From Rhizobium sp. BT04 (lineage in GTDB: Bacteria > Pseudomonadota > Alphaproteobacteria > Rhizobiales > Rhizobiaceae), in assembly GCF_030053135.1 (NCBI RefSeq), contig NZ_CP125650.1, positions 62,001 through 126,000 on the forward strand: a stretch of DNA of 64,000 nt, read 5' to 3'. Made by a program: the position numbers and the translations under genes. How positions within the stretch are numbered: position 1 is the stretch's first letter; each line of letters starts with the position of its first letter. The notes beneath the pieces were generated by a model, which was given only the letters and a program-made list of their open reading frames with translations, searched no databases and was not told the DNA's origin. Positions 18,083 through 29,700 of the stretch are shown piece after piece.

Positions 18083-20560
18083 ATGTACCCAAGACGGAAC
18101 CAGCCGCGCGATGACGATTCTCGCGAAGTAAGTGGGTGGATCGAAGGCGTGACCGGAGCTTTCGATACGGACGCCTGGATCGAGGACTACTATTCAGAGA
18201 GCCGAGACATGGAACAGGATCCGAGCGACTTACGCCTCGGTTCGCACGATAGTGACGCCGGCGACCGTGTGCCGCGTCGCAGATCCGTGGGCGGTTCGAT
18301 GCGAGTGACGCCGCAGTCGCTGGCGCCGGAGAGGGGTTCGGGGCAGCAAGACGTCGATGCCGCAACGGAGACTCACGTGGTCTCAACCAAGGTTCGCGTC
18401 GGCGCCAAGCGTGGTCGCGCCGCCGACTGGGACATGCATCCCGATGACGAGTCCCGCATCAACCAGTTCGCGGAAGCAGTCCGAAACTACGAAATTCTAC
18501 CCGACGGTAGCGTCGGCCGAGGGGACGGAAGGGTTCCCGAGGCTACCGTCGAGAACAATTTATGGGTTCTTAGGGGGTTCGCTCGTTGGCTCCGAGCAGA
18601 GAACAGAGATTCGATGGCTTCTCGGCTTTTAAACGATCCAGATTCACTAGCCGTTGATATCGCGGATTATTATTTTGCAAGCGGTGGGGATGGTCGGAAC
18701 CGTCTTAAGTCAGCACTGTCTCATTTCAGGAGGCTCGCGCCTGAGGGGCAAGAACTCCAAGCCGTTGGACCTGGGCCGCGCCTGATGGGGCGCCAGATAC
18801 ATGATCCTTATCCCGACGACGCCCGCGTCATTGATAGCTTGGCCAAGGAAGAGCTGAGTAAGTTCGGACCGGTCTCGACTTCCCGGAATAATACCAGTCA
18901 CCAACGAAAGTTTAGCGCTTGGCTCAAAAGGGAGGGCAGGGAGAGCATAGTCAGCCGGCTCACCGGCAGTGATGAGCAGCAACAGTCGTTGAAGGAGGAT
19001 TTTAGGGCCTTTACCAAGGAGGAAGGAAAAAAAGTGGTCGTGAGTTTCGATCGGCTGCGGCAGTATCTAGGCGCCGAGTCCCAGTTGAAACAGCATAATC
19101 CTTATCCCGACGACGCCCGCATCATTGATGACCTAGCCAAGGAAGCGCTGAGCAAGCTCGGATCGAACTCGACTTCCAAGAGGAATGTTGTCTGGAATAT
19201 GGCCAGCAATCAACGAAAGTTTAGCGCTTGGCTCCAAAGGGAGGGCAGGGAGAGCATAGTCAGCCGACTCACCGGTACTGATCAGCAGCAACAGTCGTTG
19301 CAAAAAGATTACCAAGACTTCACCGAAGACATGGGAAAACACACTATCTCTTTCAAGCGGCTTCGGCAGTACCAGCAAGTCGTTGAGGCGAACGCAGCGT
19401 CGGGGTTGTCCCCTGAGCAGGCAAGTGGCCGGGAACCGGCCGGTCTGGACGGCCGTTCGGATCCACGTGCCGAGTTCAGATCAATTTCGCCGCTGCAGCA
19501 GGTTGATCCATCGATCGAAGGCCGCAGCGGATTGTCGCTCGACCATATCGAATGGCTGGGCGACCAGCATATCCAGACGGATTATGAGCTGCTAATGCAG
19601 GACTTGCAGCGAAACGATCCGGATCTCGCCGCCAGGACGCGGCTTATCGATCCCCTGATAGCCCATTATCATCTGCGCCTGGGCGATGAGAGCACCGCGC
19701 TGAGCGCTTTCCAGCGCATCGTTAATGATCAGAATGGAAGAGATACAGCCGACTTCCTGTTCCTTCCAGTGAGCGATGCCAGTGCTTCGGATCCTGATCA
19801 CCGCGGCACCCATTGGTCGCTGCTACTCGTTGACCGTCGCAACCGCGAGGGGCCGGCTGCCTATCACTATGACTCCTTCCGGGGCCAGAACAACGAGTTT
19901 GCAGCAATGCTCGCACAAAGGTTGGGTACCCGTCTGGAGCCCGTCCGCATGACCCAACAGCGCAACGACTATGATTGCGGAGTCTTCGTGGTTGACGGCA
20001 CGCGGGCGCTCGTTAGACGACTGGCACGAAGAGGCCGGCCAGCCGTGCTGCACCTCGACAACCTCGTCGCCGATCGGGAGCAACTCCAACGACGTCTGAG
20101 CACCGCGCCCAACAGTGCTCGAGCGGGGGCTGCGGCGGCTGGACCGGAGTCCTCCACACAGATCGCCGATCCCGCAGAGTTTTGGCATGGAGTGGCTCAA
20201 CCCGGCCAGCTTCCCGATAGCTGGAATACAGCGACCTTCCGGCAGGATTTGCCGTCAGCTGCCTATTCACCGGTGCAAAGCGTCAATCCGCCAGACGCAC
20301 CATGGGAGCAAAGCTTGGGGGCATCGATCTTCGGCACCCCACAGTACACGCTGCCTGTGGACGACTTGGGAGGATTTGTCCCTCCGAGCTGGCAACACGG
20401 CAATCAACCGGTACCAGATGACCTTCTGCCTGCAATGTACTTATTTGACTTGCTGCCGAGCGCGGACAAACCCACCAACTTCAGTATCCATGGTGTGCCC
20501 TACACGGCCACTCTGGGGCCATCAGGCATGCAGAGCGACATTTACCTTTTCCTGCAATAG
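18083..20560 (+). CDS. NopD/XopD-like SUMO-protease effector, copy 2 (2 repeats)
   Basis: 825 residues, same plan as copy 1. The ATG follows CCGGAGGACCGGCATCG. The segment after SLAPE is shortened to RGSGQQDVD, removing the basic stretch found in copy 1. The AT-hook-like site is RGRA, and D/W and T/S changes near it (RAADWDMHPDDES) are unique to this copy. Two internal modules follow. Catalytic residues are His577, Asp597 and Cys632 with Gln626. The tail is type B (NQPVPDDLLPAMYLFDLLPS), shared only with copy 5. All catalytic motifs are intact, so the protein is expected to be an active deSUMOylase if delivered; host targets are unknown. Confidence 0.85.
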   Translation: MYPRRNQPRDDDSREVSGWIEGVTGAFDTDAWIEDYYSESRDMEQDPSDLRLGSHDSDAGDRVPRRRSVGGSMRVTPQSLAPERGSGQQDVDAATETHVVSTKVRVGAKRGRAADWDMHPDDESRINQFAEAVRNYEILPDGSVGRGDGRVPEATVENNLWVLRGFARWLRAENRDSMASRLLNDPDSLAVDIADYYFASGGDGRNRLKSALSHFRRLAPEGQELQAVGPGPRLMGRQIHDPYPDDARVIDSLAKEELSKFGPVSTSRNNTSHQRKFSAWLKREGRESIVSRLTGSDEQQQSLKEDFRAFTKEEGKKVVVSFDRLRQYLGAESQLKQHNPYPDDARIIDDLAKEALSKLGSNSTSKRNVVWNMASNQRKFSAWLQREGRESIVSRLTGTDQQQQSLQKDYQDFTEDMGKHTISFKRLRQYQQVVEANAASGLSPEQASGREPAGLDGRSDPRAEFRSISPLQQVDPSIEGRSGLSLDHIEWLGDQHIQTDYELLMQDLQRNDPDLAARTRLIDPLIAHYHLRLGDESTALSAFQRIVNDQNGRDTADFLFLPVSDASASDPDHRGTHWSLLLVDRRNREGPAAYHYDSFRGQNNEFAAMLAQRLGTRLEPVRMTQQRNDYDCGVFVVDGTRALVRRLARRGRPAVLHLDNLVADREQLQRRLSTAPNSARAGAAAAGPESSTQIADPAEFWHGVAQPGQLPDSWNTATFRQDLPSAAYSPVQSVNPPDAPWEQSLGASIFGTPQYTLPVDDLGGFVPPSWQHGNQPVPDDLLPAMYLFDLLPSADKPTNFSIHGVPYTATLGPSGMQSDIYLFLQ
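18800..19378 (+). repeat. Internal effector repeats, copy 2: two modules
   Basis: Module starts at 18800 and 19094 (98 residues, then the capped last module). Each starts H-x-PYPDDARxID and contains a core like NQRKFSAWLQREGRESIVSR, then LRQYLGAESQLKQ between modules. Confidence 0.85.
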
Positions 20561-21161
20561 GGTGGAGATGGATCGAGCAATAGATGCCAGTGGTTCTTGA
20601 AAAAGCACCAAACCGTTGAGAGAGAATCCGTTTTTACGCGGCCACGTGCAGCGCGCCAACCCAGATGAGACGATCCCCAGTGCCGGGGGCGACATCGAAT
20701 GTGCACGTCGCCAGTCTTCCTTCAAAACGTGACGTTTGGCCAGCATCCCAAGAGGCGACGGCTGTCGCATCTGAGGTGTAGACAGATACGGATGCGGGAA
20801 GAGCCTCGGGTGCGAAGGATGCTGGCGCGGTCGCTGAAGTGCTTAGTGCCGTCTATGACGGCCTACCCTTTGCGGGTTCTACTATGGCTTCAGGCCAGGA
20901 CGAAACCCGCCCATGGCGCCGGATGCATTTCATACAGCGATCATGAGCCAACGTGTGAGTTGGGTGCTCGATGCCGACCCGTATCCTGCAACTAATGCCT
21001 GCGGGCGGGTGCCGCGGTGGACCGACTTGTTCATCACGCAACGATCATTCGAAATGAACGTTGAAAGCTATCGACGACGTTCCACCCATGGGGGTCAAAC
21101 GCCGGCGCGGCAGGCCAGCCTCATTCGCGACAATCAAAGGCACCGCCAGTTTGTCGCGCGC
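20561..21161. repeat. 3' flank of effector unit 2
   Basis: Same repeated DNA as after copies 1 and 4, running to the transposon at 21162. It includes the uninterrupted IS21 target (AATGCCTGCGGGCGGG near 20995). No gene seen. Confidence 0.75.
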
Positions 21162-22708
21162 ATTGCCTCGCCTGAACTGCTCCCTGAGAATGGGTTATTG
21201 CCTCATCTAAATTGCTCCCGCCGAATCAACCTCGGGAGCTGTGATGAGGAAGGTCAGCATGGCGACACGTGCGGAATTGGTGGCAGCGATCAGTTGTCGC
21301 TATGTGTTAGGCGGGCGGGCCGAGAAGGCGAGGATGTTAGACGAGTTCGTGGCGCTCACGGGCTTTCATCGCAAGCATGCGATGCGACTGCTGCGAGGAG
21401 AACGCAAACCGGCGAAGGGTGGTCCTCGGCCAGGGCGCCGGGTTTACGGCGACGACGTGCGGGCAGCGCTCGTCGTTGTTTGGGAGGCGTCGGATCGAAT
21501 TTGCGGCAAGCGACTACACCCCCTGTTGCCAACACTAATCGAAGCGATGGAACGTCATGGACACGGCGATATGAATAGCGAGACGCGCCGGCGACTCTTG
21601 ACGATGAGCCCAGCGACGATTGATCGGGTCCTCAAGGATGGTTCGCGAGCAAACGGTACTGATCACTGCGTTGGCCGAACTGCGCAAGTTGCTGCCGTTC
21701 CCGCTGCTGGGCTTCGACACCGATAACGACAGTGTGTTCATGAACGAGAGTGTTCATGAGTATTGCTTGCGCGATAATATCGAACTTACCCGTTGCCGCC
21801 CTTACCGAAAGAATGATCAGGCATTTGTCGAGCAGAAGAATGGCGCAATCGTGCGCAAGATCGTTGGATACCGACGCTTCGAGGGGCTGCGAGCCACTCG
21901 GGAGCTGGCCAAGCTTTATTCGTCAATGCGGTTGTTCGTGAATTTCTTTCAGCCATCATTCAAGCTGAAAGAAAAGCACCGTGACGGAGCCAAGGTGATC
22001 AAGCGCTATCATCGTCCTGCCACACTCTTCCAGCGGCTGCTTGACGACCCACGCACGCCGGAGGATACATGCCTTTGGCTCAAGGCGATGTACCTGACGC
22101 TCGAAGACTTTCTTTCTGGCTTACGGATTGCTTGGCGTGGTGGTGAAGTGAAACCGACTGCCCGCTCCAAGCCAGCGGCCAAGCGAGAGCGGCGGAGGCC
22201 CGATCCTCTACTCGCCGTCACTGCCGAACTCGAGGAATGGTTCGAGGCGGAGCCTTGGCGAACTTCGCGAGAGTTGCTTGAACGCTTGCAGGTCAAATGC
22301 CCCGGCGTGTATCCCGACGGCCTCATTCGGACCGTGCAGCGCCGAATGAAAATCTGGCGCAGTACACAGGCCAATGCGCTGGTGTTCGGGCCATTCGCCG
22401 ATGCCGCGCGGCAGACGGAAAGTATAGAGGTCGGGCAGTGAGATCATTACCGAACAATACAGGATCGTCATCCGCGCTCTTACCGCCAGGTTGGCCTTCG
22501 ACAACCGACCCCACCGGAAAACATGATGACCGCCCGCGAAGCCGCCCGCTCGCTACAGCGCTATTGAGAGGCGCGCTCGCGAGCGGCTTCGCTACCTCCG
22601 TCACCTGCACCAGGTGCGGGGATACGATCGGAACAACCCGTGAGGCATTCGAAAACATCGAGTGAGGCAACGACATTATTCTCCGGGAACACTCTTGGGT
22701 GAGGCAAT
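21162..22708 (+). mobile_element. Decayed transposon between effector units 2 and 3
   Basis: Imperfect inverted ends read ATTGCCTC (21162) and GAGGCAAT (22701-22708), and further in GGGTTATTGCCTCATC and GTGAGGCAACGAC. The single transposase gene inside carries a deletion, so the copy is not autonomous. Confidence 0.7.
21241..22441 (+). pseudogene. DDE (integrase-core) transposase, internally deleted
   Basis: The first part (21241-21640) reads VALTGFHRKHAMRLLRGERK and MSPATIDRVLKDG. It then jumps to VREQTVLITALAELRKLLPF, FDTDNDSVFMNESV and RPYRKNDQAFVEQKNG in another frame. The segment normally carrying the first catalytic Asp is missing at about 21636. The C-terminal half runs intact to 22441. 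It resembles ISNCY-type integrase-core transposases. Confidence 0.75.
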
Positions 22709-23135
22709 ACGGCGTCTCATCCTGATCGCCGCCCCATAGGTCGCATAACTATCAGGCGTGCAACGGGTTCTGCAAGCAGCTACGCCGCAATGGTTCCGTT
22801 GCCTGAGGCGGCGAAATCAGAAAGGCCGGCGGAAAGATTGGTTGGAATCGGAAATTCTGACGGCACCCTTCACGCTGCATGTCCAACACATCACTCGAAC
22901 TGCTTAAATGAAGGCCAATTTTAGCGGGCTCCGCATGGCAAGCGGCAAGCTGGCGAGCCTCTCAAGCCATGTGCCGGCCTGATGGTCGAGTGCAGACGAT
23001 TGTCGGCAAGCCGTCGCCATATGGTGTTCGGCCATGCCTTGAGGGCATGATTGGATCTGGCTTTAGCATGCTGGGCGGCGGTCGGCAGGCATTAGGATCG
23101 AGGTTCCAAATTTGATTTCCGGAGGACCGGCATCG
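22709..23135. repeat. 5' flank of effector copy 3
   Basis: Nearly identical to 17660-18082, with a few substitutions (for example GCAAGCAGCTACGCC for GTCAGCAGCTACACC). It ends with the CCGGAGGA ribosome-binding site. Confidence 0.8.
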
Positions 23136-26100
23136 ATGTACCCAAGACGGAACCAGCCGCGCGATGACGATTCTCGCGAAGTAAGTGGGTGGATCGAAGG
23201 CGTGACCGGAGCTTTCGATACGGACGCCTGGATCGAGGACTACTATTCAGAGAGCCGAGACCTGGAACAGGATCCGAGCGACTTGCGCGGGCAGCAAGAC
23301 GTCGATGCCGCAACGGAGACTCACGTGGTCTCAACCAAGGTTCGCAAGCGTGGTCGCCCCGCCGACCGAGACATGCATCCTGATGACGAGACCCGCATCA
23401 ACCAGTTCGCGGAAGCAGTCCGAAACTACGAAATTCTACCCGACGGTAGCGTCGGCCGAGGGGACGGAAGGGTTCCCGAGGCTACCGTCGAGAACAATTT
23501 AGGGATTCTTAGGAGGTTCGCTCGTTGGCTCCGAGCAGAAAACAGAGATTCGATGGCTTCTCGGTTTTTAAACGATCCAGATTCGCTAGCCGGTGATATC
23601 GCGGATTACTGGGCAAACGGTGGGGACGATCGTAAGCGTCTTAACTCAGCACTGTCTCATTTCAGGAGGCTCTCGCCTGAGGGGCAAGAACTCCAAGCCG
23701 TTGGACCTGGGCCGCGCCTGATGGGGCGCCGAATTCATGTTCCCTATCCCGACGACGCCCTCATTATTGATGCCTTGGCCAACGAAGAGCGGAGTAAGCT
23801 CCGACCGGTCTCGACTTCCCGGAAAAATGCCAGTAACCAACGAAAATTTAGCGCTTGGCTCAAAAGGGAGGGCAGGGAGAGCATAGTCAGCCGACTCACG
23901 GGTACTGATGAGCAGCAACGGTCGTTGCAGGAGGATTTTAGGAAATTTACCGAGGCCGAGGGAAAAGTGGTCGTGAGTTTAGATCGGCTGCGGCAGTATC
24001 TAGGCGCCGAGTCCCAGTTGAAACAGCATAATCCTTATCCCGACGACGCCCTCATGATTGATGGCTGCGCCAACGAAGAGCTGAGCAAGCTCGGATCGGA
24101 CTCGACTTCCAAGAGGAATGTTGTCCGGATTACGGCCATAAATCAACGGAGGTTTAGTAATTGGCTCCAAAAGAATGGTAGGGGGAGCATAGCCAGTCGC
24201 CTGACTGGCAGTGATCAGCAGCAAGGGTCGTTGAAGGACGATTTTAGGGGCTTTACCAAGGCTGAAGGAAGAATAAACGTGGGTTTTGATCGGCTGCGGC
24301 AGTATCTAGGCGCCGAGTCCCAGTTGAAGCAGCATGATCCTTATCCCGACGACGCCCTCATTATTGAGGCCTTGGCCAACGAAGAGCAGAGTAAGCTCGG
24401 ACCGGTCTCGACTTCCCGGAAAAATGCCAGTAACCAACGAAAATTTAGCGATTGGCTCAAAAGGGAGGGCAGGGAGAGCATGGTCAGCCGACTCACCGGT
24501 ACTGATGAGCAGCAACGGTCGTTGCAGGAGGATTTTAGGGCCTTTACCAAGGAGGAAGGAAAAAAAGTGGTCGTGAGTTTCAATCGGCTGCGGCAGTATC
24601 TAGGCGCCGAGTCGCAGTTGAAACAGCATGATCCTTATCCCGATGACGCCCGCATCATTGATGACCTAGCCAAGGAAGCGCTGAGCAAGCTCGGATCGAA
24701 CTCGACTTCGCAGAGGAAAGTAGTCTTGAATCTGGCCAGCAATCAACGGAGGTTTAGTGATTGGCTCCGAAAGAAGGGTCGGGGGAGCATAGGCAGTCGC
24801 TTGACTGGCAGTGATCAGCAGCAACAGTCGTTAAAGGACGATTACAGTAACTTTACCAACGCTGAAGGAAAAAGAATAAGCGTGAGTTTCGATCGGCTGC
24901 GGCAGTATCTAGGCGCTGAGTCGCAGTTGAAACAGCATGATCCTTATCCCGACGACGCCCTCATGATTGATAGCTTCGCCAACGAAGAGCTGAGTAAGCT
25001 CGGACCGGACTCGACTTCGCAGAGGAGAGTCGTCTGGAGACTGGCCAGCAATCAACGAAAGTTTAGTGATTGGCTGCAAACCAGGGGTAGGGAGAGCATA
25101 GCGAGCCGGCTCAACGGCAGTGATCAGCAGCAATGGTCGTTGAAAAAAGATTACCAAGACTTCACCGAAGACATGGGAAAACACACTATCTCTTTCAAGC
25201 GGCTTCGGCAGTACCAGCAAGTCGTTGAGGCGAACGCAGCGTCGGGGTTGTCCCCTGAGCAGGCAAGTGGCCGGGAACCGGCCGGTCTGGACGGCCGTTC
25301 GGATCCACGTGCCGAGTTCAGATCAACTTCGCCGCTGCAGCAGGTTGATCCATCGATCGAAGGCCGCAGCGGATTGTCGCTCGACCATATCGAATGGCTG
25401 GGCGACCAGCATATCCAGACGGATTATGAGCTGCTAATGCAGGACTTGCAGCGAAACGATCCGGATCTCGCCGCCAGGACGCGGCTTATCGATCCCCTGA
25501 TAGCCCATTATCATCTGCGCCTGGGCGATGAGAGCACCGCGCTGAGCGCTTTCCAGCGCATCGTTAATGATCAGAATGGAAGAGATACAGCCGACTTCCT
25601 GTTCCTTCCAGTGAGCGATGCCAGTGCTTCGGATCCTGATCACCGCGGCACCCATTGGTCGCTGCTACTCGTTGACCGTCGCAACCGCGAGGGGCCGGCT
25701 GCCTATCACTATGACTCCTTCCGGGGCCAGAACAACGAGTTTGCAGCAATGCTCGCACAAAGGTTGGGTACCCGTCTGGAGCCCGTCCGCATGACCCAAC
25801 AGCGCAACGACTATGATTGCGGAGTCTTCGTGGTTGACGGCACGCGGGCGCTCGTTAGACGACTGGCACGAAGAGGCCGGCCAGCCGTGCTGCACCTCGA
25901 CAACCTCGTCGCCGATCGGGAGCAACTCCAACGACGTCTGAGCACCGCGCCCAACAGTGCTCGAGCGGGGGCTGCGGCGGCTGAACCGGAGTCCTCCACA
26001 CAGATCGCCGATCCCGCAGAGTTTTGGCATGGAGTGGGTCAACCCGGCCAGCTTCCCGCCGATAGCTGGAATACAGCGACCTTCCGGCAGGATTTGCCGT

Positions 26101-26408
26101 CAGCTGCCTATTCACCGGTGCAAAGCGTCAATCCGCCAGACGCACCATGGGAGCAAAGCTTGGGGGCATCGATCTTCGGCACCCCACAGTACACGCTGCC
26201 TGTGGACGACTTGGGAGGAGCTGTCCCTCCGAGCTGGCAACACCGCAATCAACCGGCACCGGCTGGCCTTCGGCTTGCGATGTCCTGGCTTGAGTTGCTG
26301 CCGAGCGCGGACAACCCCCAGACCAGCATCACTATCCATGGTGTGCCCTACACGGCCACTCTGGGGCCATCAGGCATGGAGAACGACATTTACCTTTTCC
26401 TGCAATAG
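23136..26408 (+). CDS. NopD/XopD-like SUMO-protease effector, copy 3 (5 repeats)
   Basis: The longest copy, 1,090 residues. Its N-terminus is the most reduced: after DPSDLR it passes straight to GQQDVDAATETH, losing about 40 residues present in copies 2, 4 and 5. The AT-hook-like site is KVRKRGRPADRD. Five internal modules run from residue 201 to about 695. The C48 domain has His840, Asp860 and Cys895 with Gln889. The tail is type A. The leading divergent module (TVENNLGILRRFARWLRAEN) is retained. It shares with copy 4 a run around FLNDPDSLAGDIADYWANGG that differs from copies 1, 2 and 5, pointing to exchange between copies. Confidence 0.85.
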   Translation: MYPRRNQPRDDDSREVSGWIEGVTGAFDTDAWIEDYYSESRDLEQDPSDLRGQQDVDAATETHVVSTKVRKRGRPADRDMHPDDETRINQFAEAVRNYEILPDGSVGRGDGRVPEATVENNLGILRRFARWLRAENRDSMASRFLNDPDSLAGDIADYWANGGDDRKRLNSALSHFRRLSPEGQELQAVGPGPRLMGRRIHVPYPDDALIIDALANEERSKLRPVSTSRKNASNQRKFSAWLKREGRESIVSRLTGTDEQQRSLQEDFRKFTEAEGKVVVSLDRLRQYLGAESQLKQHNPYPDDALMIDGCANEELSKLGSDSTSKRNVVRITAINQRRFSNWLQKNGRGSIASRLTGSDQQQGSLKDDFRGFTKAEGRINVGFDRLRQYLGAESQLKQHDPYPDDALIIEALANEEQSKLGPVSTSRKNASNQRKFSDWLKREGRESMVSRLTGTDEQQRSLQEDFRAFTKEEGKKVVVSFNRLRQYLGAESQLKQHDPYPDDARIIDDLAKEALSKLGSNSTSQRKVVLNLASNQRRFSDWLRKKGRGSIGSRLTGSDQQQQSLKDDYSNFTNAEGKRISVSFDRLRQYLGAESQLKQHDPYPDDALMIDSFANEELSKLGPDSTSQRRVVWRLASNQRKFSDWLQTRGRESIASRLNGSDQQQWSLKKDYQDFTEDMGKHTISFKRLRQYQQVVEANAASGLSPEQASGREPAGLDGRSDPRAEFRSTSPLQQVDPSIEGRSGLSLDHIEWLGDQHIQTDYELLMQDLQRNDPDLAARTRLIDPLIAHYHLRLGDESTALSAFQRIVNDQNGRDTADFLFLPVSDASASDPDHRGTHWSLLLVDRRNREGPAAYHYDSFRGQNNEFAAMLAQRLGTRLEPVRMTQQRNDYDCGVFVVDGTRALVRRLARRGRPAVLHLDNLVADREQLQRRLSTAPNSARAGAAAAEPESSTQIADPAEFWHGVGQPGQLPADSWNTATFRQDLPSAAYSPVQSVNPPDAPWEQSLGASIFGTPQYTLPVDDLGGAVPPSWQHRNQPAPAGLRLAMSWLELLPSADNPQTSITIHGVPYTATLGPSGMENDIYLFLQ
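23736..25220 (+). repeat. Internal effector repeats, copy 3: five modules
   Basis: Module starts at 23736, 24027, 24333, 24627 and 24936, giving unit lengths of 97, 102, 98 and 103 residues before the capped fifth. Two size classes exist: short ones with TSRKNASNQRKFS and long ones with TSKRNVVRITAINQRRFS or TSQRKVVLNLASNQRRFS. They tend to alternate. Confidence 0.9.
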
Positions 26409-26753
26409 GGTGGAGATGGATCGAGCAATAGATGCCAGTGGTTCTTGAAAAAGCACCAAACCGTTGAGAGAGAATCCGTTTTTACGCGGCCACGTGCAGC
26501 GCGCCAAACCAGATGAGACGATCCCCAGTGCCGGGGCAACATCGAATGGCGGGCTCCGCATGGCAAGCGGCAAGCTGGCGAGCCTCTGTGTCGGCTTGAT
26601 GGTCGAGTGCAGACGATTGTCGGCAAGCCGTCGCCATATGGTGTTCGGCCATGCCTTGAGGGCATGATTGGATCTGGCTTTAGCATGCTGGGCGGCGGTC
26701 GGCAGGCATTAGGATCGAGGTTCCAAATTTGAATTTCCGGAGGACCGGCATCG
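26409..26753. repeat. Shortened spacer between effector copies 3 and 4
   Basis: The 3' flank of unit 3 stops after ACATCGAATG (near 26549) and jumps directly into the 5' flank at GCGGGCTCCGCATGG. About 0.6-1 kb present in other spacers is missing. This is a deletion or unequal-crossover junction. Confidence 0.75.
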
Positions 26754-29700
26754 ATGTACCCAAGACGGAACCAGCCGCGCGATGACGATTCTCGCGAAGT
26801 TAGTGGGTGGATCGAAGGCGTGACCGGAGCTTTCGATACGGACGCCTGGATTGAGGATTGCTATCCAGAGAGCCGAGAGATGGAACAGGATCCGACCGAC
26901 TTGCGCCTCGGTTCGCACGATAGTGACGCCGGCGACCGTGTGCCGCGTCGCAGTTCCGTGGGCGGTTCGATGCGAGTGACGCCGCAGTCGCTGGCGCCGG
27001 AGAGGGGTTCGGGGCAGCAAGACGTCGATGCCGCAACGGAGACTCACGTGGTCTCAACCAAGGTTCGCGTCGGCGCCAAGCGTGGTCGCCCCGCCGACCG
27101 GGACATGCATCCCGATGACGAGACCCGCATCAACCAGTTCGCGGAAGCAGTCCGAAACTACGAAATTCTACCCGACGGTAGCGTCGGCCGAGGGGACGGA
27201 AGGGTTCCCGAGGCTACCGTCGAGAACAATTTAGGGATTCTTAGGAGGTTCGCTCGTTGGCTCCGAGCAGAAAACAGAGATTCGATGGCTTCTCGGTTTT
27301 TAAACGATCCAGATTCGCTAGCCGGTGATATCGCGGATTACTGGGCAAACGGTGGGGACGATCGTAAGCGTCTTAACTCAGCACTGTCTCATTTCAGGAG
27401 GCTCTCGCCTGAGGGGCAAGAACTCCAAGCCGTTGGACCTGGGCCGCGCCTGATGGGGCGCCGAATTCATGTTCCCTATCCCGACGACGCCCTCATTATT
27501 GATGCCTTGGCCAACGAAGAGCGGAGTAAGCTCCGACCGGTCTCGACTTCCAAGAGGAATGTTGTCTGGAATATGGCCAGCAATCAACGGAGGTTTAGCG
27601 ATTGGCTCCAAAGGGAGGGCAGGGAGAGCATCGCCAGTCGCCTGACTGGCAGTGATCAGCAGCAACAGTCGTTAAAGGACGATTACAGTAACTTTACCAA
27701 CGCTGAAGGAAAAAAAATAAGCGTGAGTTTCGATCGGCTGCGGCAGTATCTAGGCGCTGAGTCGCAGTTGAAACAGCATGATCCCCATCCCGACGACGCC
27801 CTCATTATTGATGCCTTGGCCAACGAAGAGCGGAGTAAGCTCCGACCGGCCGCGACTTCCCGGAAAAATGCCAGTAACCAACGAAAATTTAGCGCTTGGC
27901 TCAAAAGGGAGGGCAGGGAGAGCATAGTCAGCCGACTCACGGGTACTGATGAGCAGCAACGGTCGTTGCAGGAGGATTTTAGGGCCTTTACCAAGGAGGA
28001 AGGAAAAAAAGTGGTCGTGAGTTTAGATCGGCTGCGGCAGTATCTAGGCGCCGAGTCGCAGTTGAAACAGCATAATCCTTATCCCGACGACGCCCTCATG
28101 ATTGATAGCTTCACCAAGGAAGAGCTGAGCAAGCTCGGATCGGACTCGACTTCCAAGCGGAAAAGCGTTTTGAATCTGGCCAGCAATAAACGGAGGTTTA
28201 GTGATTGGCTCCGAAAGAAGGGTCGGGGGAGCATAGCCAGTCGCCTGACTGGCAGTGATCAGCAGCAACGGTCGTTAAAGGACGATTTGAGGGCCTTTAC
28301 CAAGGCTGAAGGAAAAAGAATAAACGTGAGTCTCGATCGGCTGCGGCAGTATCTAGGCGCTGAGTCGCAGTTGAAACAGCATCATCCTTATCCCGACGAC
28401 GCCCTCATGATTGATGCCTTGGCCAACGAAGAGCTGAGCAAGCTCGGATCGGCCTCGACTTCCAAGAGGAGAGTCGTCTGGAGACTGGCCAGCAATCAAC
28501 GAAAGTTTAGTGATTGGCTGCAAACCAGGGGTAGGGAGAGCATAGCGAGCCGGCTCAACGGCAGTGATCAGCAGCAATGGTCGTTGAAAAAAGATTACCA
28601 AGACTTCACCGAAGACATGGGAAAACACACTATCTCTTTCAAGCGGCTTCGGCAGTACCAGCAAGTCGTTGAGGCGAACGCAGCGTCGGGGTTGTCCCCT
28701 GAGCAGGCAAGTGGCCGGGAACCGGCCGGTCTGGACGGCCGTTCGGATCCACGTGCCGAGTTCAGATCAACTTCGCCGCTGCAGCAGGTTGATCCATCGA
28801 TCGAAGGCCGCAGCGGATTGTCGCTCGACCATACCGAATGGCTGGGCGACCAGCATATCCAGACGGATTATGAGCTGCTAATGCAGGACTTGCAGCGAAA
28901 CGATCCGGATCTCGCCGCCAGGACGCGGCTTATCGATCCCCTGATAGCCCATTATCATCTGCGCCTGGGCGATGAGAGCACCGCGCTGAGCGCTTTCCAG
29001 CGCATCGTTAATGATCAGAATGGAAGAGATACAGCCGACTTCCTGTTCCTTCCAGTGAGCGATGCCAGTGCTTCGGATCCTGATCACCGCGGCACCCATT
29101 GGTCGCTGCTACTCGTTGACCGTCGCAACCGCGAGGGGCCGGCTGCCTATCACTATGACTCCTTCCGGGGCCAGAACAACGAGTTTGCAGCAATGCTCGC
29201 ACAAAGGTTGGGTACCCGTCTGGAGCCCGTCCGCATGACCCAACAGCGCAACGACTATGATTGCGGAGTCTTCGTGGTTGACGGCACGCGGGCGCTCGTT
29301 AGACGACTGGCACGAAGAGGCCGGCCAGCCGTGCTGCACCTCGACAACCTCGTCGCCGATCGGGAGCAACTCCAACGACGTCTGAGCACCGCGCCCAACA
29401 GTGCTCGAGCGGGGGCTGCGGCGGCTGAACCGGAGTCCTCCACACAGATCGCCGATCCCGCAGAGTTTTGGCATGGAGTGGGTCAACCCGGCCAGCTTCC
29501 CGCCGATAGCTGGAATACAGCGACCTTCCGGCAGGATTTGCCGTCAGCTGCCTATTCACCGGTGCAAAGCGTCAATCCGCCAGACGCACCATGGGAGCAA
29601 AGCTTGGGGGCATCGATCTTCGGCACCCCACAGTACACGCTGCCTGTGGACGACTTGGGAGGAGCTGTCCCTCCGAGCTGGCAACACCGCAATCAACCGG

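Noticed and set aside
23736..25220. Regular repeats of about 300 bases that could suggest a CRISPR or satellite array
   Set aside because: They are in-frame coding repeats with variable positions inside an intact effector gene, far longer than CRISPR repeats and without spacers.
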